Source: Hyphomicrobiales bacterium (GTDB lineage: Bacteria > Pseudomonadota > Alphaproteobacteria > Rhizobiales > Beijerinckiaceae). From it: a DNA stretch of 64,000 nt. Positions 24,630 through 33,010 of the stretch are shown here, in pieces (within the stretch, counting starts at the first letter, position 1; every line of letters starts with the position of its first letter). The position numbers and the translations under genes are program-made. The DNA is taken from positions 140,484 through 204,483 of the forward strand of contig UCLR01000008.1 of assembly GCA_900473415.1 (NCBI GenBank), written 5' to 3'. Under the pieces are notes generated by a model. That model worked only from the letters and a program-made list of their open reading frames with translations. It searched no databases and had not been told where the DNA came from.

Positions 24630-26180
24630 ATGACGACCACCACCGCCGCGCCGAAGACCAGCATGCAGAGGTTCCTCGACACGGTCGAGAAGGTGGGAAA
24701 CATGGTTCCCCACCCCGTCGTCATCTTCCTAATCCTGATCGGCATCGTCATCGCCCTGTCGGCGGTGCTCGGGCTTTTCGGCGCCGCGGTAACCTTCGAA
24801 CGGATCAATCCCGACACACACAAGATCGAGACGGCCAGCACGGCGATCCGCAGCTTGCTGACGATCGAAGGCATCCGCTTCATGTACTCGTCGCTCGTGC
24901 CGAACTTCATGAGCTTCACGGCGGTGGGCCTGATGATCGTGGCAATGATCGGCGCCGGCGTCGCCGAGGAATCGGGGCTGGTGACGGCCCTGATCCGCAA
25001 GCTCGTCATCGTCTCCCCCGGCTGGGCGCTGACCTATATCCTGTCCTTCGTCGGCATTCTCTCTTCGATCGCCGCCGATGCTGGCTATCTTGTCCTGATC
25101 CCGCTCGCGGGCGTCGCCTATCTCGCGGTCGGACGCAACCCGGTGGCAGGCCTGGCGTTGGGATTCGCGGCCGTCGCCGGCGCCTTCACCGTCAACATGC
25201 TGATCAAGCCGCTCGATGCGGTCCTTGTCGAGTTCACAAATGATGCGGCGCGCCTGGTCGATCCGAACCGCACGATCGGCCTTGCCTCCAATCTCTGGTT
25301 CTCGATCGCCTCGGTGCTGGTCCTGACCGTCATCGTCGCCTTCATTACCGACCGGATCATCGCTCCGCGCCTAGGCGTCTACGATCCCGCGCTGGCCGCC
25401 GAAGGCACGGTCACCGAGCAAGGCGCCGTATTGTCCGAGGCGGAATCGCGCGGCTTGCGCTTTGCCGGCTTCGGCATGCTCGGCTTGATCGTGGTCTTCT
25501 GCCTGCTGACGCTTCCTCCGGGCGCGCCGCTGCGCGATCCAGCGACCGGCGTGCTGATCGGCAACTCGCCTTTCATGAACGGGCTGATCGCGCTGATCAT
25601 GCTGATGTTCCTGATCTCCGGATGGACCTATGGCATCGGCGCCGGAACGATGCGCAGCTTGACCGAGGTCATCGCGGCGATCGAGAAATCGATCAAGAGC
25701 ATGGGTGGGACGATCTTCCTGTTCTTCGTGCTCAGCCAGTTCGTCGCCTATTTCACCTACACCAATATCGGCACGGTGATGGCGCTGAGCCTCTCGGGCG
25801 TGCTGCAGGCGGCCAATATCGGCGCGCTGCCGCTGTTGATCGGCTTCATTGTCGTCGTCGCGATCATTGATCTGCTGCTCACGGGCGCCATCGCGAAATG
25901 GGCGATCTTCGCGCCGGTCTTCGTGCCGCTGCTGATGAAGCTCGGCGTCGAGCCCGAAGCGGTCCTGGCCGCCTACCGGGTCGGCGACTCGCCGATGAAC
26001 GCCATCACCCCGCTCAACGCCTATTTCGCCCTGGTCGTCGGCTTCGCCCAGAAATACGACCGCAGCGCCGGCGTCGGCACCATCGTCTCGCTGATGCTGC
26101 CCTATGTCGTGTGGATCTTCGTACTGTGGACGGCGCTCTTCGCTGTCTGGAAGATGCTCGGCCTGCCCTGGGGCCTCTGA
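24630..26180 (+). CDS. AbgT family transporter
   Basis: A 516-aa polytopic inner-membrane protein matching the AbgT family (p-aminobenzoyl-glutamate importers and, in other members, sulfonamide exporters). Family hallmarks include an N-terminal VGNMVPHPVVIFLILIG, SFVGILSSIAADAGYLVLIP, NPVAGLALGFAAVAGAFTVN, and GDSPMNAITPLNAYFAL near the C-terminus. The ATG at 24630 is preferred because a GGGGG ribosome site stands about 9 bases before it; ATG 24621 is too close to that site. It starts an operon with an M20 peptidase, echoing the pairing of AbgT with the AbgAB hydrolase in enterobacteria. Confidence 0.9.
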   Translation: MTTTTAAPKTSMQRFLDTVEKVGNMVPHPVVIFLILIGIVIALSAVLGLFGAAVTFERINPDTHKIETASTAIRSLLTIEGIRFMYSSLVPNFMSFTAVGLMIVAMIGAGVAEESGLVTALIRKLVIVSPGWALTYILSFVGILSSIAADAGYLVLIPLAGVAYLAVGRNPVAGLALGFAAVAGAFTVNMLIKPLDAVLVEFTNDAARLVDPNRTIGLASNLWFSIASVLVLTVIVAFITDRIIAPRLGVYDPALAAEGTVTEQGAVLSEAESRGLRFAGFGMLGLIVVFCLLTLPPGAPLRDPATGVLIGNSPFMNGLIALIMLMFLISGWTYGIGAGTMRSLTEVIAAIEKSIKSMGGTIFLFFVLSQFVAYFTYTNIGTVMALSLSGVLQAANIGALPLLIGFIVVVAIIDLLLTGAIAKWAIFAPVFVPLLMKLGVEPEAVLAAYRVGDSPMNAITPLNAYFALVVGFAQKYDRSAGVGTIVSLMLPYVVWIFVLWTALFAVWKMLGLPWGL

Positions 26181-26225
26181 CCTGCCCGCTCGCGAAGCTC
26201 TCCGTCGGTCCTCCAACCCAACCGG

Positions 26226-27440
26226 ATGCAGATCATGACGACACCCGCCATTCCGCTCGACGTCGAAGCCGCCATCGCGCATCTGATGCGCTTCCTCTCG
26301 GTCGAGGGCGTCACCGGCCACGAAGCCAATATCGCCGCCGCCGTCAGCGAGGCCCTGAAGGCTGTCGGCGTCCCGGCCTCGGCCATTCGCTTCGACGACG
26401 CCAACAAGCGCATCCCGCTGCCGACCGAGACCGGCAACCTCATCGTGGACCTGCCCGGCACCAAGGCCGGCCCGCGCCTGCTCTTCTCGACGCATCTCGA
26501 CACCGTGCCGCTCTGTGCCGGCGCCAAGCCGGAGCGGAAGGGTGACCGCATCGTCTCCGACGGCACCACGGCGTTGGGCGGCGATGCCCGCACCGGCGTG
26601 GCTCTGCTCGTCGTGCTGGCCGAGACGCTGATCAAGCACAAGCTGCCCCATCCGCCGATCACGCTGCTGTTCACGGTCCGTGAGGAAAGCGGCCTGCACG
26701 GCGCCCGCGAGCTCAACCCGAAGGATCTCGGCGGCGCCGCGATGTGCATCAATGTCGATGGCCAGCTCGCCTCGGAGCTGCTGGTCGGCGCCGTCGGCCA
26801 GGAGAACTGGGAAGTCGAGATCACCGGCAAGGCCTCTCATGCCGGTGTCGCCCCCGAGAAGGGCATCTCCGCGACGCTGGTCGGCTCGATCGCGATTGCG
26901 GAAGCACGCCGCGAAGGGTGGTTCGGCAAGATCGTCAAGCCGGACGGTCGCGGCACCAGCAATGTCGGCATCTTCGGCGGCAAGGGCGGCACCGTCGCGG
27001 CGGGCGACGCCACCAACGTCGTCACCGACTACGCCTATATCCGCGGCGAGGCCCGCAGCCCGGAGGCCGCCTTCGCCACGACGATCGCCGAGGCCTTCAA
27101 GGCCGCCTTCGCCAAGGCGCAGGCCGAAGTGAAGGACGACGCCGGCGAGACGGCGCAGGTGAAGTTCACCCACAAGCCCTCCTACCCGCCCTTCGAGCTG
27201 GCGAAGGACGCGCCTGTGGTGAAGCGCGCCGCCAAGGCTCTCGGCATTCTCGGCATCGAGCCGGTCTATCTCTTCTCGAATGGCGGCCTCGACGCCAACT
27301 GGCTCGACAAGCACGGCGTGCCGACGATCACGATCGGCGCCGGCCAGGCCGAGATCCATACGATCAAGGAATATGTGAATCTGACCGAGTACGAGAAGGG
27401 TTGCCGCCTCGGCATCCTGATGGCGACGCTCGAAGACTGA
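26226..27440 (+). CDS. M20 family metallopeptidase (peptidase T-like)
   Basis: A 404-aa cytosolic zinc peptidase of the M20/PepT group. Metal-site segments are visible: STHLDTVPL (His and Asp), GGDARTGVA, the general-base region TVREESGLHG, NVDGQL, and a C-terminal AEIHTIKEYVNL. The lid domain carries GKASHAGVAPEKG. The gene lies 45 bases after the AbgT transporter, so it may hydrolyse the imported peptide or aminoacyl-glutamate; the true substrate is not shown by the sequence. Two in-frame starts (26226 and 26235) are possible and neither has a strong ribosome site. Confidence 0.88.
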   Translation: MQIMTTPAIPLDVEAAIAHLMRFLSVEGVTGHEANIAAAVSEALKAVGVPASAIRFDDANKRIPLPTETGNLIVDLPGTKAGPRLLFSTHLDTVPLCAGAKPERKGDRIVSDGTTALGGDARTGVALLVVLAETLIKHKLPHPPITLLFTVREESGLHGARELNPKDLGGAAMCINVDGQLASELLVGAVGQENWEVEITGKASHAGVAPEKGISATLVGSIAIAEARREGWFGKIVKPDGRGTSNVGIFGGKGGTVAAGDATNVVTDYAYIRGEARSPEAAFATTIAEAFKAAFAKAQAEVKDDAGETAQVKFTHKPSYPPFELAKDAPVVKRAAKALGILGIEPVYLFSNGGLDANWLDKHGVPTITIGAGQAEIHTIKEYVNLTEYEKGCRLGILMATLED

Positions 27441-27490
27441 GATCCCGCAAACGGGTCTGCGGCCGAGCGGGACCCACTAGGAGCTGATGC

Positions 27491-29320
27491 GTGAGCCCAA
27501 TCGCCTATACCGGCCTCATCGTCGCCATCGCCGTCGTCCTGTTCGTCACGAACAGGGTGCCCGTTGTGCTCGTCGCGATGGGCACCGCGCTCGGCCTCTG
27601 GGCGACGGGCGTCCTCACCCTGCCCCAGGCGCTCGGCGGCCTCGGCGATCCGGCGGTGATCTTCATCGCCTCCCTCTTCGTCGTCAGCTCCGGCCTTGAA
27701 GTTACAGGCGTGACCGCCTGGGCGGGCCAGCTTCTGATCAGGGGCGCGGGAGAGGAAAGCCGCGTGCGGCTTCTGCTGATGATGATGGCGCTGGTCGCCC
27801 TCCTGGTCGCGCTGATCAGCCTGAACGGCGCCGTGGCCGCGCTGCTGCCGGTGGTCGTCGTCATCGCCGTCCGACTCAGACGCAACTCCTCGCAGCTGCT
27901 GATGCCGCTGGTCTTCGCCGGCCATGCCGGCTCGATGCTGGCCCTGACCGGCACGCCGGTGAACGTGCTGGTCTCCGAGGCGGGCATGGACGCCGGCGTC
28001 GGCGAGTTCGGCTTCTTCGAGTTCGCGCTCGCCGGCATCCCGCTGCTCGCCGGCACGATGGCGATCATTGTCCTGTTCGGCGAACGCCTGCTGCCGCAGC
28101 GCAACGGGGCTACGATGCCCGCGGATTTCAGTCGGCACGCCAGGACACTGGTCGAACAATACGGCTTGGCGAGCGGCCTCTATCAATTGCGGATTCGCGC
28201 GACTTGTCCCTTTGTCGGGGCGGCCGCCGAGGCGGTCGAACTGGATCGATGGCCAGGGCTTCAACTGGTGGCCATCCAGGAAGGCGACACGGCCCAGCCG
28301 CTCCGCCGCGCCACGATCGCGGTGGGCGACCATCTGCTCATCCGGGGCGAGGCCGAGACCGCGGCAAGCTTCGCAGCGGAATTGCACCTCGCCTTTCGTG
28401 AGGAAGGCGGCGGAAAGGGCGAGGACACCCTCTTCAACCGCCGCTCCGGCCTGGCCGAGGTCGTGATCCCGCCGCGCTCCGGCCTGATCGGCCAGACCGT
28501 GTTTCCCGGCATGGTCACCGAAAGCGGCGACCTGATCATTCTGGCCATCCAGCGCGGCGCCGGCGAGGCGCCGAGCGCCGGCACGACGAAGCCGGCCGGC
28601 GTCGAGCTGCAGGCCGGCGACACCATGCTGCTTCAGGGCACCTGGAAGGCGCTCGACACTCATCTCAACGACCCCAATGTTCTCGTCGTCAGCTCGCCGG
28701 AGCTGGTGCGACGGCAGGCCGTCCCGATGGGGCCGGGAGCCAAGCAGGCCGTCATCATCCTGTTCGCGATGGTCCTGATGCTGGCGACCGGCGTCGTGCC
28801 TTCGGCCGTGGCGGGCCTGCTGGCGGCGGGCGCCATCATCCTCTGCGGCATCCTCACCGTCGAGCAGTCCTACCGCGCGATTAGCTGGACCACGGTCATC
28901 CTCGTCGGCGCGATGATGCCGCTCTCGACCGCGATGATCGAGACCGGCGCCGCCAAGCTGATGGCCGAACGCCTTGTCGCCCTGGTTGGTGATGCCGGGC
29001 CGATGGCGCTGCTCGCAGGGCTCTTCGTCCTGACGGCGGTCCTGGGCCAGCTCATCAGCAACACCGCGACGGCTCTCATCGTCATCCCGATCGGCGTGGC
29101 TGCCGCGACCGCCATGGGCATCTCGCCGCGGCCCGTGCTCATGAGTACGGCCGTCGCCGCCGCCGCCGCGTTCCTGACGCCGATCGCGACGCCGACGAAC
29201 CTGATGGTGATGGGTCCGGGCGGCTACGTCTTCAGCGACTACTGGAAGCTCGGCCTGCCGCTGCTGATCTGGTTCTTCATCGTCGCAGTTTTTATCGTGC
29301 CACTGATCTGGCGCTTCTGA
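27491..29320 (+). CDS. SLC13/DASS family permease with TrkA-C domains
   Basis: A 609-aa transporter with two membrane halves separated by a soluble insert. The N-terminal half contains LISLNGAVAALLPVVVVIA and GTPVNVLVSEAG; the C-terminal half contains ISNTATALIVIPIGVAAA and ATPTNLMVMGPGGY, the paired substrate/sodium motifs of the family. The insert at about 215-410 has two RCK_C (TrkA-C) domains (for example EAVELDRWPGLQLVAIQE and LIRGEAE), common in sulfate- or organic-anion-type members. The GTG at 27491 has an AGGAG ribosome site. It follows the peptidase by 50 bases and probably belongs to the same operon. Substrate unknown. Confidence 0.9.
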   Translation: MSPIAYTGLIVAIAVVLFVTNRVPVVLVAMGTALGLWATGVLTLPQALGGLGDPAVIFIASLFVVSSGLEVTGVTAWAGQLLIRGAGEESRVRLLLMMMALVALLVALISLNGAVAALLPVVVVIAVRLRRNSSQLLMPLVFAGHAGSMLALTGTPVNVLVSEAGMDAGVGEFGFFEFALAGIPLLAGTMAIIVLFGERLLPQRNGATMPADFSRHARTLVEQYGLASGLYQLRIRATCPFVGAAAEAVELDRWPGLQLVAIQEGDTAQPLRRATIAVGDHLLIRGEAETAASFAAELHLAFREEGGGKGEDTLFNRRSGLAEVVIPPRSGLIGQTVFPGMVTESGDLIILAIQRGAGEAPSAGTTKPAGVELQAGDTMLLQGTWKALDTHLNDPNVLVVSSPELVRRQAVPMGPGAKQAVIILFAMVLMLATGVVPSAVAGLLAAGAIILCGILTVEQSYRAISWTTVILVGAMMPLSTAMIETGAAKLMAERLVALVGDAGPMALLAGLFVLTAVLGQLISNTATALIVIPIGVAAATAMGISPRPVLMSTAVAAAAAFLTPIATPTNLMVMGPGGYVFSDYWKLGLPLLIWFFIVAVFIVPLIWRF

Positions 29321-29331
29321 GGAGGGAAACG

Positions 29332-29598
29332 ATGCGTTCGAAGCTTGCTCTTCTAGCCGTCTGTCTGGCGCTCGCGGGTTGCAACACCGACTCCGCGGAC
29401 CAAAGGACCCTGGGCGGCGGCCTCATCGGCGCCGGCACCGGAGCCGTGGTCGGCGGCATCGCCGGTGGCGGCCGCGGCGCTGCGATCGGTGCAGCCGTCG
29501 GCGGCGTTGCCGGCGCGTTGATCGGACGCGCGACCACCCCGAACAATTGCATCTTCCAGGATCGCTACGGGCGCCGGTTCGAAGCCCGCTGCCCCTGA
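29332..29598 (+). CDS. Glycine-zipper lipoprotein
   Basis: An 88-aa protein with a signal peptide and lipobox (LALAGC), followed by a 45-residue glycine-zipper segment with repeated GAxxG spacing (GAVVGGIAGGGRGAAIGAAV). The C-terminus (NNCIFQDRYGRRFEARCP) holds two cysteines that may pair. Such proteins are small envelope components related to the YMGG/OmpA-linker type; no enzyme role is expected. The GAGGAGGG ribosome site is strong, and the gene begins 11 bases after the SLC13 stop codon. Confidence 0.88.
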   Translation: MRSKLALLAVCLALAGCNTDSADQRTLGGGLIGAGTGAVVGGIAGGGRGAAIGAAVGGVAGALIGRATTPNNCIFQDRYGRRFEARCP

Positions 29599-30201
29599 TC
29601 TCCATCGCTGTTGAGCGTGTCAGCTGCAAACAGCGCAGCGACGGCGACCGATCCCGCACACTCGGGCTTCGAGCCGGACACCAGCCCGCCGGTTCGAGGC
29701 GCAAGTCGGTCTGCGGCTTCGGTCGCAGCGGCGGCGACTAAAGCAACCGACAGGCGTGCCGGACGAAAGGTCCGGCACGCTGCGGAGATATTCTCCGGGG
29801 CGCCTCAGCCGCAGCATGAATGGGGAACATGGCCACTCCGGCGCGTCATAGGCGTCGCGATGGCGGCACCCCATGCCGACCGCCTCGTTGCGCCTCTTCG
29901 GCGAACGGTCGAGCCACGGATTTGAACGCCCGAGGTCAGGGCGTGCCCCCGGCATCTGCGGTGCGCGTGCTGGGGACTGCAGATGTCCGACCTCATCCGC
30001 CCTGAGCAGAGTTGAGACGGGTCTGCGTTGCCTTCCCCGCGGCATGACCGGTCAGAGCATCATGTACATCCTCGGATATTCCAGCACTCCGGCACCTATT
30101 CTTGAATAAGTGGCGGAGAGAGTGAAATACCTTGCAGGGTCAGTGACGTTGATGGACTGCCGGCGGAGATACTTTCGCCCTTCAAGGGCTTAGGCGGCGA
30201 A
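29599..30201. other. Gene-poor region before tRNA-Glu
   Basis: About 600 bases with several short open frames on both strands, none with a ribosome site, family resemblance or consistent codon use. The recognisable structures are the two adjacent hairpins at 29754-29797. A structured RNA somewhere in this region is possible, but I could not match one to a known family. Confidence 0.4.
29754..29797. other. Two adjacent perfect hairpins
   Basis: GCGTGCCGGAC (29754-29764) pairs with GTCCGGCACGC (29770-29780) around a GAAAG loop, an 11-bp perfect stem. Two bases later CGGAGA (29783-29788) pairs with TCTCCG (29792-29797) around TAT. No T-run follows either one. They lie 156 bases after the glycine-zipper gene and could be a termination or RNA-processing element, or part of a small RNA. 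Confidence 0.5.
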
Positions 30202-30277
30202 TGGCGCTCCCTAGGGGACTCGAACCCCTGTTTTCGCCGTGAGAGGGCGACGTCCTAGACCGCTAGACGAAGGGAGC
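30202..30277 (-). tRNA. tRNA-Glu (anticodon CTC)
   Basis: The minus strand folds as a complete cloverleaf. The acceptor stem is GCTCCCT with AGGGAGC, the discriminator is G, and CCA is encoded. The anticodon stem TCGCC/GGCGA encloses loop CTCTCAC, giving anticodon CTC, which reads GAG. The T-arm AGGGG-TTCGAGT-CCCCT is perfect. It stands alone between a gene-poor stretch and the old yellow enzyme gene. Confidence 0.95.
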
Positions 30278-30453
30278 AGCGCTGGCCGAGGGCTGCTCTT
30301 TAGTCGGGCTTCCGCCGGACCGCAACCCCTTTTCTCAGCCAAAACACGAATTCCGCGCCCGGCCGGTCCGAACGTGTGGGCTGAGCACCCGTCCCGGTCA
30401 GTTCGCGGCGCGAACCAGCTGAAAAGACGGGCGCTGCCCCCCAACAGGCGACC

Positions 30454-30494
30454 CGCGGAATCGATCAGTTCGAAACGAGCTGATCGGTTCCGCG
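30454..30494. other. Long 19-bp hairpin with 3-base loop
   Basis: The left arm CGCGGAATCGATCAGTTCG (30454-30472) pairs with 30476-30494 across an AAA loop, with two G-T wobbles and otherwise full complementarity. It lies 48 bases beyond the 3' end of the old yellow enzyme gene and upstream of tRNA-Glu. No T-run follows on either strand, so it is not a standard terminator. Confidence 0.5.
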
Positions 30495-30541
30495 AATTTC
30501 GGCCTCATCGCGCCGCGTCGGCCTCGCGGCAGGCGACCGGC

Positions 30542-31642
30542 TCAGGCAGCCTTTTCGGTCAGGAAGGGGTAGTCGGTGTAGCCCTTCGCGTCGCCGCCAT
30601 AGAAGGTCGCGACATCGGGCTCGTTGAGCGGCGCGCCGGCCTCCAGCCGCTCGACCAGGTCGGGATTGGCGATGAACAGCCGGCCGAAGGCGACCGCGTC
30701 CGCGTCGCCATTCTCGATCGTCTCGATCGCGAGGTCACGGTTGAAGCTGTTGTTGGCGATATAGGCGCCCTTGAAGGCCTGTCGTAGCGCCTTGTAGTCG
30801 AAGGGCAGGTAGTCGCGCGCATCGCGCGTCGCGCCCTCGACGACATGGATGAAGGCGATGCCGGTGTCGTTGAGACGCGTCACCAGATGGGTGAACAGCG
30901 CCTGCGGATCGGAATCGCGCGCGTCGTTGGCCGGGCTCACCGGCGAGATGCGGATACCGACGCGGCCCTTGCCGAAGACCTTGGCGACGGCCTCGACCAC
31001 CTCGAGCGCGAAGCGCACGCGGTTCTCGATCGAGCCGCCATAGGCATCTGTGCGCTTGTTGGAATCGTCGCGCAGGAACTGGTCGATCAGATAGCCATGG
31101 GCGCCGTGGATCTCGACGCCGTCGAAGCCGGCCGCCTTGGCGTTCTCGGCCGCCTTGACGAAATCGCCGATGATCGCCGGGATCTCGGACAGCGCCAGCT
31201 CGCGCGGCGCGGAGACCTCGGTGAAGCCGCTCTCGATATAGGTCTTGGTCTTGGCCTGCAGCGGCGAGGGCGCGACCGGCGCCCCCTGGCCGGGCTGCAG
31301 CGAGACGTGGCTGACGCGGCCGACATGCCAGAGTTGGGCGATGATCTTGCCGCCGTCGGCATGGACGGCATCGGTGATCTTCCGCCAGCCCGCGATCTGG
31401 GCATCGCTATACATGCCCGGCGTCCAGACATAACCCTGGCCCTGCTGGGAGATCTGCGTGCCCTCGGTCACGATCAGGCCGGCGCCGGCGCGCTGGCGGT
31501 AATATTCGACATTGAGGTCGTTCGGCGCGTCGGTGCCACGGGAAGCGCGGTTGCGCGTCAGCGGCGCCATGACGACGCGGTTCTTCAGCTCGATGTCCCC
31601 GAGGCGAAACGGGGTGAACAGCTTGGACTTGGCTTGGCTCAT
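30542..31642 (-). CDS. nemA: Old yellow enzyme family alkene reductase
   Basis: A 366-aa FMN-dependent NADH/NADPH oxidoreductase of the NemA/OYE family, reducing activated alkenes, nitrate esters or N-ethylmaleimide. The barrel starts LFTPFRLGDIELKNRVVMAP. It has the FMN and substrate residues in APLTRNRA, the QLWHVGRVSH segment, and the catalytic pair in VEIHGAHGYLIDQFL, followed by RTDAYGGSIENR. The C-terminal AVAFGRLFIANPDLVERL binds the FMN phosphate. Full family length. No TetR/NemR regulator is adjacent; the gene stands alone. Confidence 0.93.
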   Translation of the reverse strand: MSQAKSKLFTPFRLGDIELKNRVVMAPLTRNRASRGTDAPNDLNVEYYRQRAGAGLIVTEGTQISQQGQGYVWTPGMYSDAQIAGWRKITDAVHADGGKIIAQLWHVGRVSHVSLQPGQGAPVAPSPLQAKTKTYIESGFTEVSAPRELALSEIPAIIGDFVKAAENAKAAGFDGVEIHGAHGYLIDQFLRDDSNKRTDAYGGSIENRVRFALEVVEAVAKVFGKGRVGIRISPVSPANDARDSDPQALFTHLVTRLNDTGIAFIHVVEGATRDARDYLPFDYKALRQAFKGAYIANNSFNRDLAIETIENGDADAVAFGRLFIANPDLVERLEAGAPLNEPDVATFYGGDAKGYTDYPFLTEKAA

Positions 31643-31754
31643 CGGAGAGGTCCTTCGGCTCGCGGCGGATGCCGGGCAAAACGCTTGCGTCGCGGTGGGC
31701 GGCAGGGCAGCCGCCGGCCATTCGACAGGCTGAACTTAAGCGTGACAGAGTGTT

Positions 31755-32642
31755 TTGGCAGGGGGGCCGCGAAGCCGCGCCGGCCCGACAAGAACGATCT
31801 TCTGCTGGGAGGCCCGCCTGGAGAGCGATGATCCTGCCTTTTCGGGGCCTGACGCGGGGAAAAGCCTGCCGTCGCGCGCCCTGGTCGCAGGGCGGCATGC
31901 GCTGCGCGCAGGGCTCTCCGCCGCGCTCGCCGTCGTCTACCCGCCGGGTTGCATCGCCTGCCAGGCTGCCGTTGGGCAGGCGCAGGCGCTCTGCCCCACC
32001 TGCTGGAGCTCCATCGGCTTCATCGAGCGCCCCTATTGCGAGCGGCTCGGCACACCCTTCGCGATCGATCTCGGCGCCGGCCTGCTCTCGCCTGCGGCGA
32101 TCGCCGATCCGCCGGCCTTCGCCCGGGCTCGCGCCGTCTGCCGCTTCGACGGGGTCGCACGCGAACTGGTGCATCGCCTCAAATACGGCGACCGCACCGA
32201 GCTCGCGCTGACGCTCGGGCGCATGATGGCGCAGGCCGGACGCGAGCTCCTTCTGCAGGCCGATCTCGTCGTGCCCGTGCCGCTCCACCGCACGCGGCTC
32301 TGGAGCCGGCGTTTCAACCAGGCAGCCGCGCTGGCCACGGTCGTCGCCCGCCAGGCGCGCCTGCCGCTCGGGCCTATGGCGCTGGCGCGCGTCAAGCGCA
32401 CCCGCCAACAGGTCGGCCTGACGCGTCCGCAGCGCGCCGAGAACCTGCAGGGCGCCTTCCGCGTTAGCGATGCGATGCGCCCCCAGATCGAGGGCCGGCG
32501 CATCCTGCTCGTCGACGATGTGCTGACCACCGGCTCGACCGCGAATGCTGCAGCGCGCGCCTTGTTGCGCGCCGGGGCTCGCGAGGTCGACGTGCTGACC
32601 TTCGCGCGGGTCGTGACGGATGGGAACGAAGGCACTACATGA
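31755..32642 (+). CDS. ComF family phosphoribosyltransferase-like protein
   Basis: A ComF-like protein, in other bacteria linked to DNA uptake and, in ComFC, to RNA/DNA-related functions. The N-terminal zinc-ribbon cysteines appear as YPPGCIACQ and LCPTCW, and the C-terminal phosphoribosyltransferase fold has the PRPP loop LLVDDVLTTGSTANAA with the conserved VPVPLHRTRLWSRRFNQA before it. The only in-frame start codon I see is a TTG at 31755, which adds about 60 poorly conserved residues; the true start may be a rarer codon further in, so the N-terminus is uncertain. It is followed by the glutaredoxin gene after 28 bases. Confidence 0.8.
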   Translation: MAGGPRSRAGPTRTIFCWEARLESDDPAFSGPDAGKSLPSRALVAGRHALRAGLSAALAVVYPPGCIACQAAVGQAQALCPTCWSSIGFIERPYCERLGTPFAIDLGAGLLSPAAIADPPAFARARAVCRFDGVARELVHRLKYGDRTELALTLGRMMAQAGRELLLQADLVVPVPLHRTRLWSRRFNQAAALATVVARQARLPLGPMALARVKRTRQQVGLTRPQRAENLQGAFRVSDAMRPQIEGRRILLVDDVLTTGSTANAAARALLRAGAREVDVLTFARVVTDGNEGTT

Positions 32643-32670
32643 CGGAAGAATGAAACCCGAGAGGCCTGCC

Positions 32671-32928
32671 ATGCCGCCCGTGACGATCTACACCACCTCC
32701 TGGTGCCCCTATTGCCGGGCCGCCAAGGCCTTGCTGACGAAGAAGGGCGTGGACTTCACGGAGATCGACGTCGACGGCAAGCCGGAGCTGCGCCAGGCGA
32801 TGACGGCGCGGGCCAGCGGGCGCACCTCGGTGCCGCAGATCTTCATTGGCGAGACGCATGTCGGCGGCTCCGACGACATCCACGCCCTGGATGCGGCAGG
32901 CAAGCTCGACACGCTGCTGGCTGCCTAG
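32671..32928 (+). CDS. grxC: Glutaredoxin 3
   Basis: An 85-aa class I dithiol glutaredoxin with active site C12-P-Y-C15, the TSVPQIFIGE segment with its cis-proline for glutathione binding, and GGSDDIHALD near the end. It reduces disulfides and glutathionylated proteins in the cytoplasm. ATG 32671 is chosen for its GAGAGG ribosome site and normal length; ATG 32650 is an alternative. It sits between comF and the DUF1178 gene, a common alphaproteobacterial arrangement. Confidence 0.93.
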   Translation: MPPVTIYTTSWCPYCRAAKALLTKKGVDFTEIDVDGKPELRQAMTARASGRTSVPQIFIGETHVGGSDDIHALDAAGKLDTLLAA

Positions 32929-33010
32929 AGCCCTGCCCGCACCTTGCCAAAGCCCGGCGCACGCCTATCTGCGTGGGCGACAGCGCTGAAGCCGCGTTCT
33001 TGAAACCGAC

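Noticed and set aside
25371..27359. A 662-codon minus-strand frame opposite AbgT and the M20 peptidase.
   Set aside because: Both genes on the plus strand have full family motifs; the minus frame has low-complexity composition and no ribosome site.
29611..29925. A 104-codon plus-strand frame after the glycine-zipper gene.
   Set aside because: No ribosome site or family similarity, and it runs through the hairpins at 29754-29797.
29925..29960. A tRNA-like T-loop (TTCAAAT) on the minus strand.
   Set aside because: The flanking bases do not pair as a T-stem and no acceptor or anticodon arm can be built around it.
31407..32672. A 421-codon minus-strand frame opposite comF.
   Set aside because: ComF motifs on the plus strand are clear; the minus frame also runs into the old yellow enzyme gene in a different frame.
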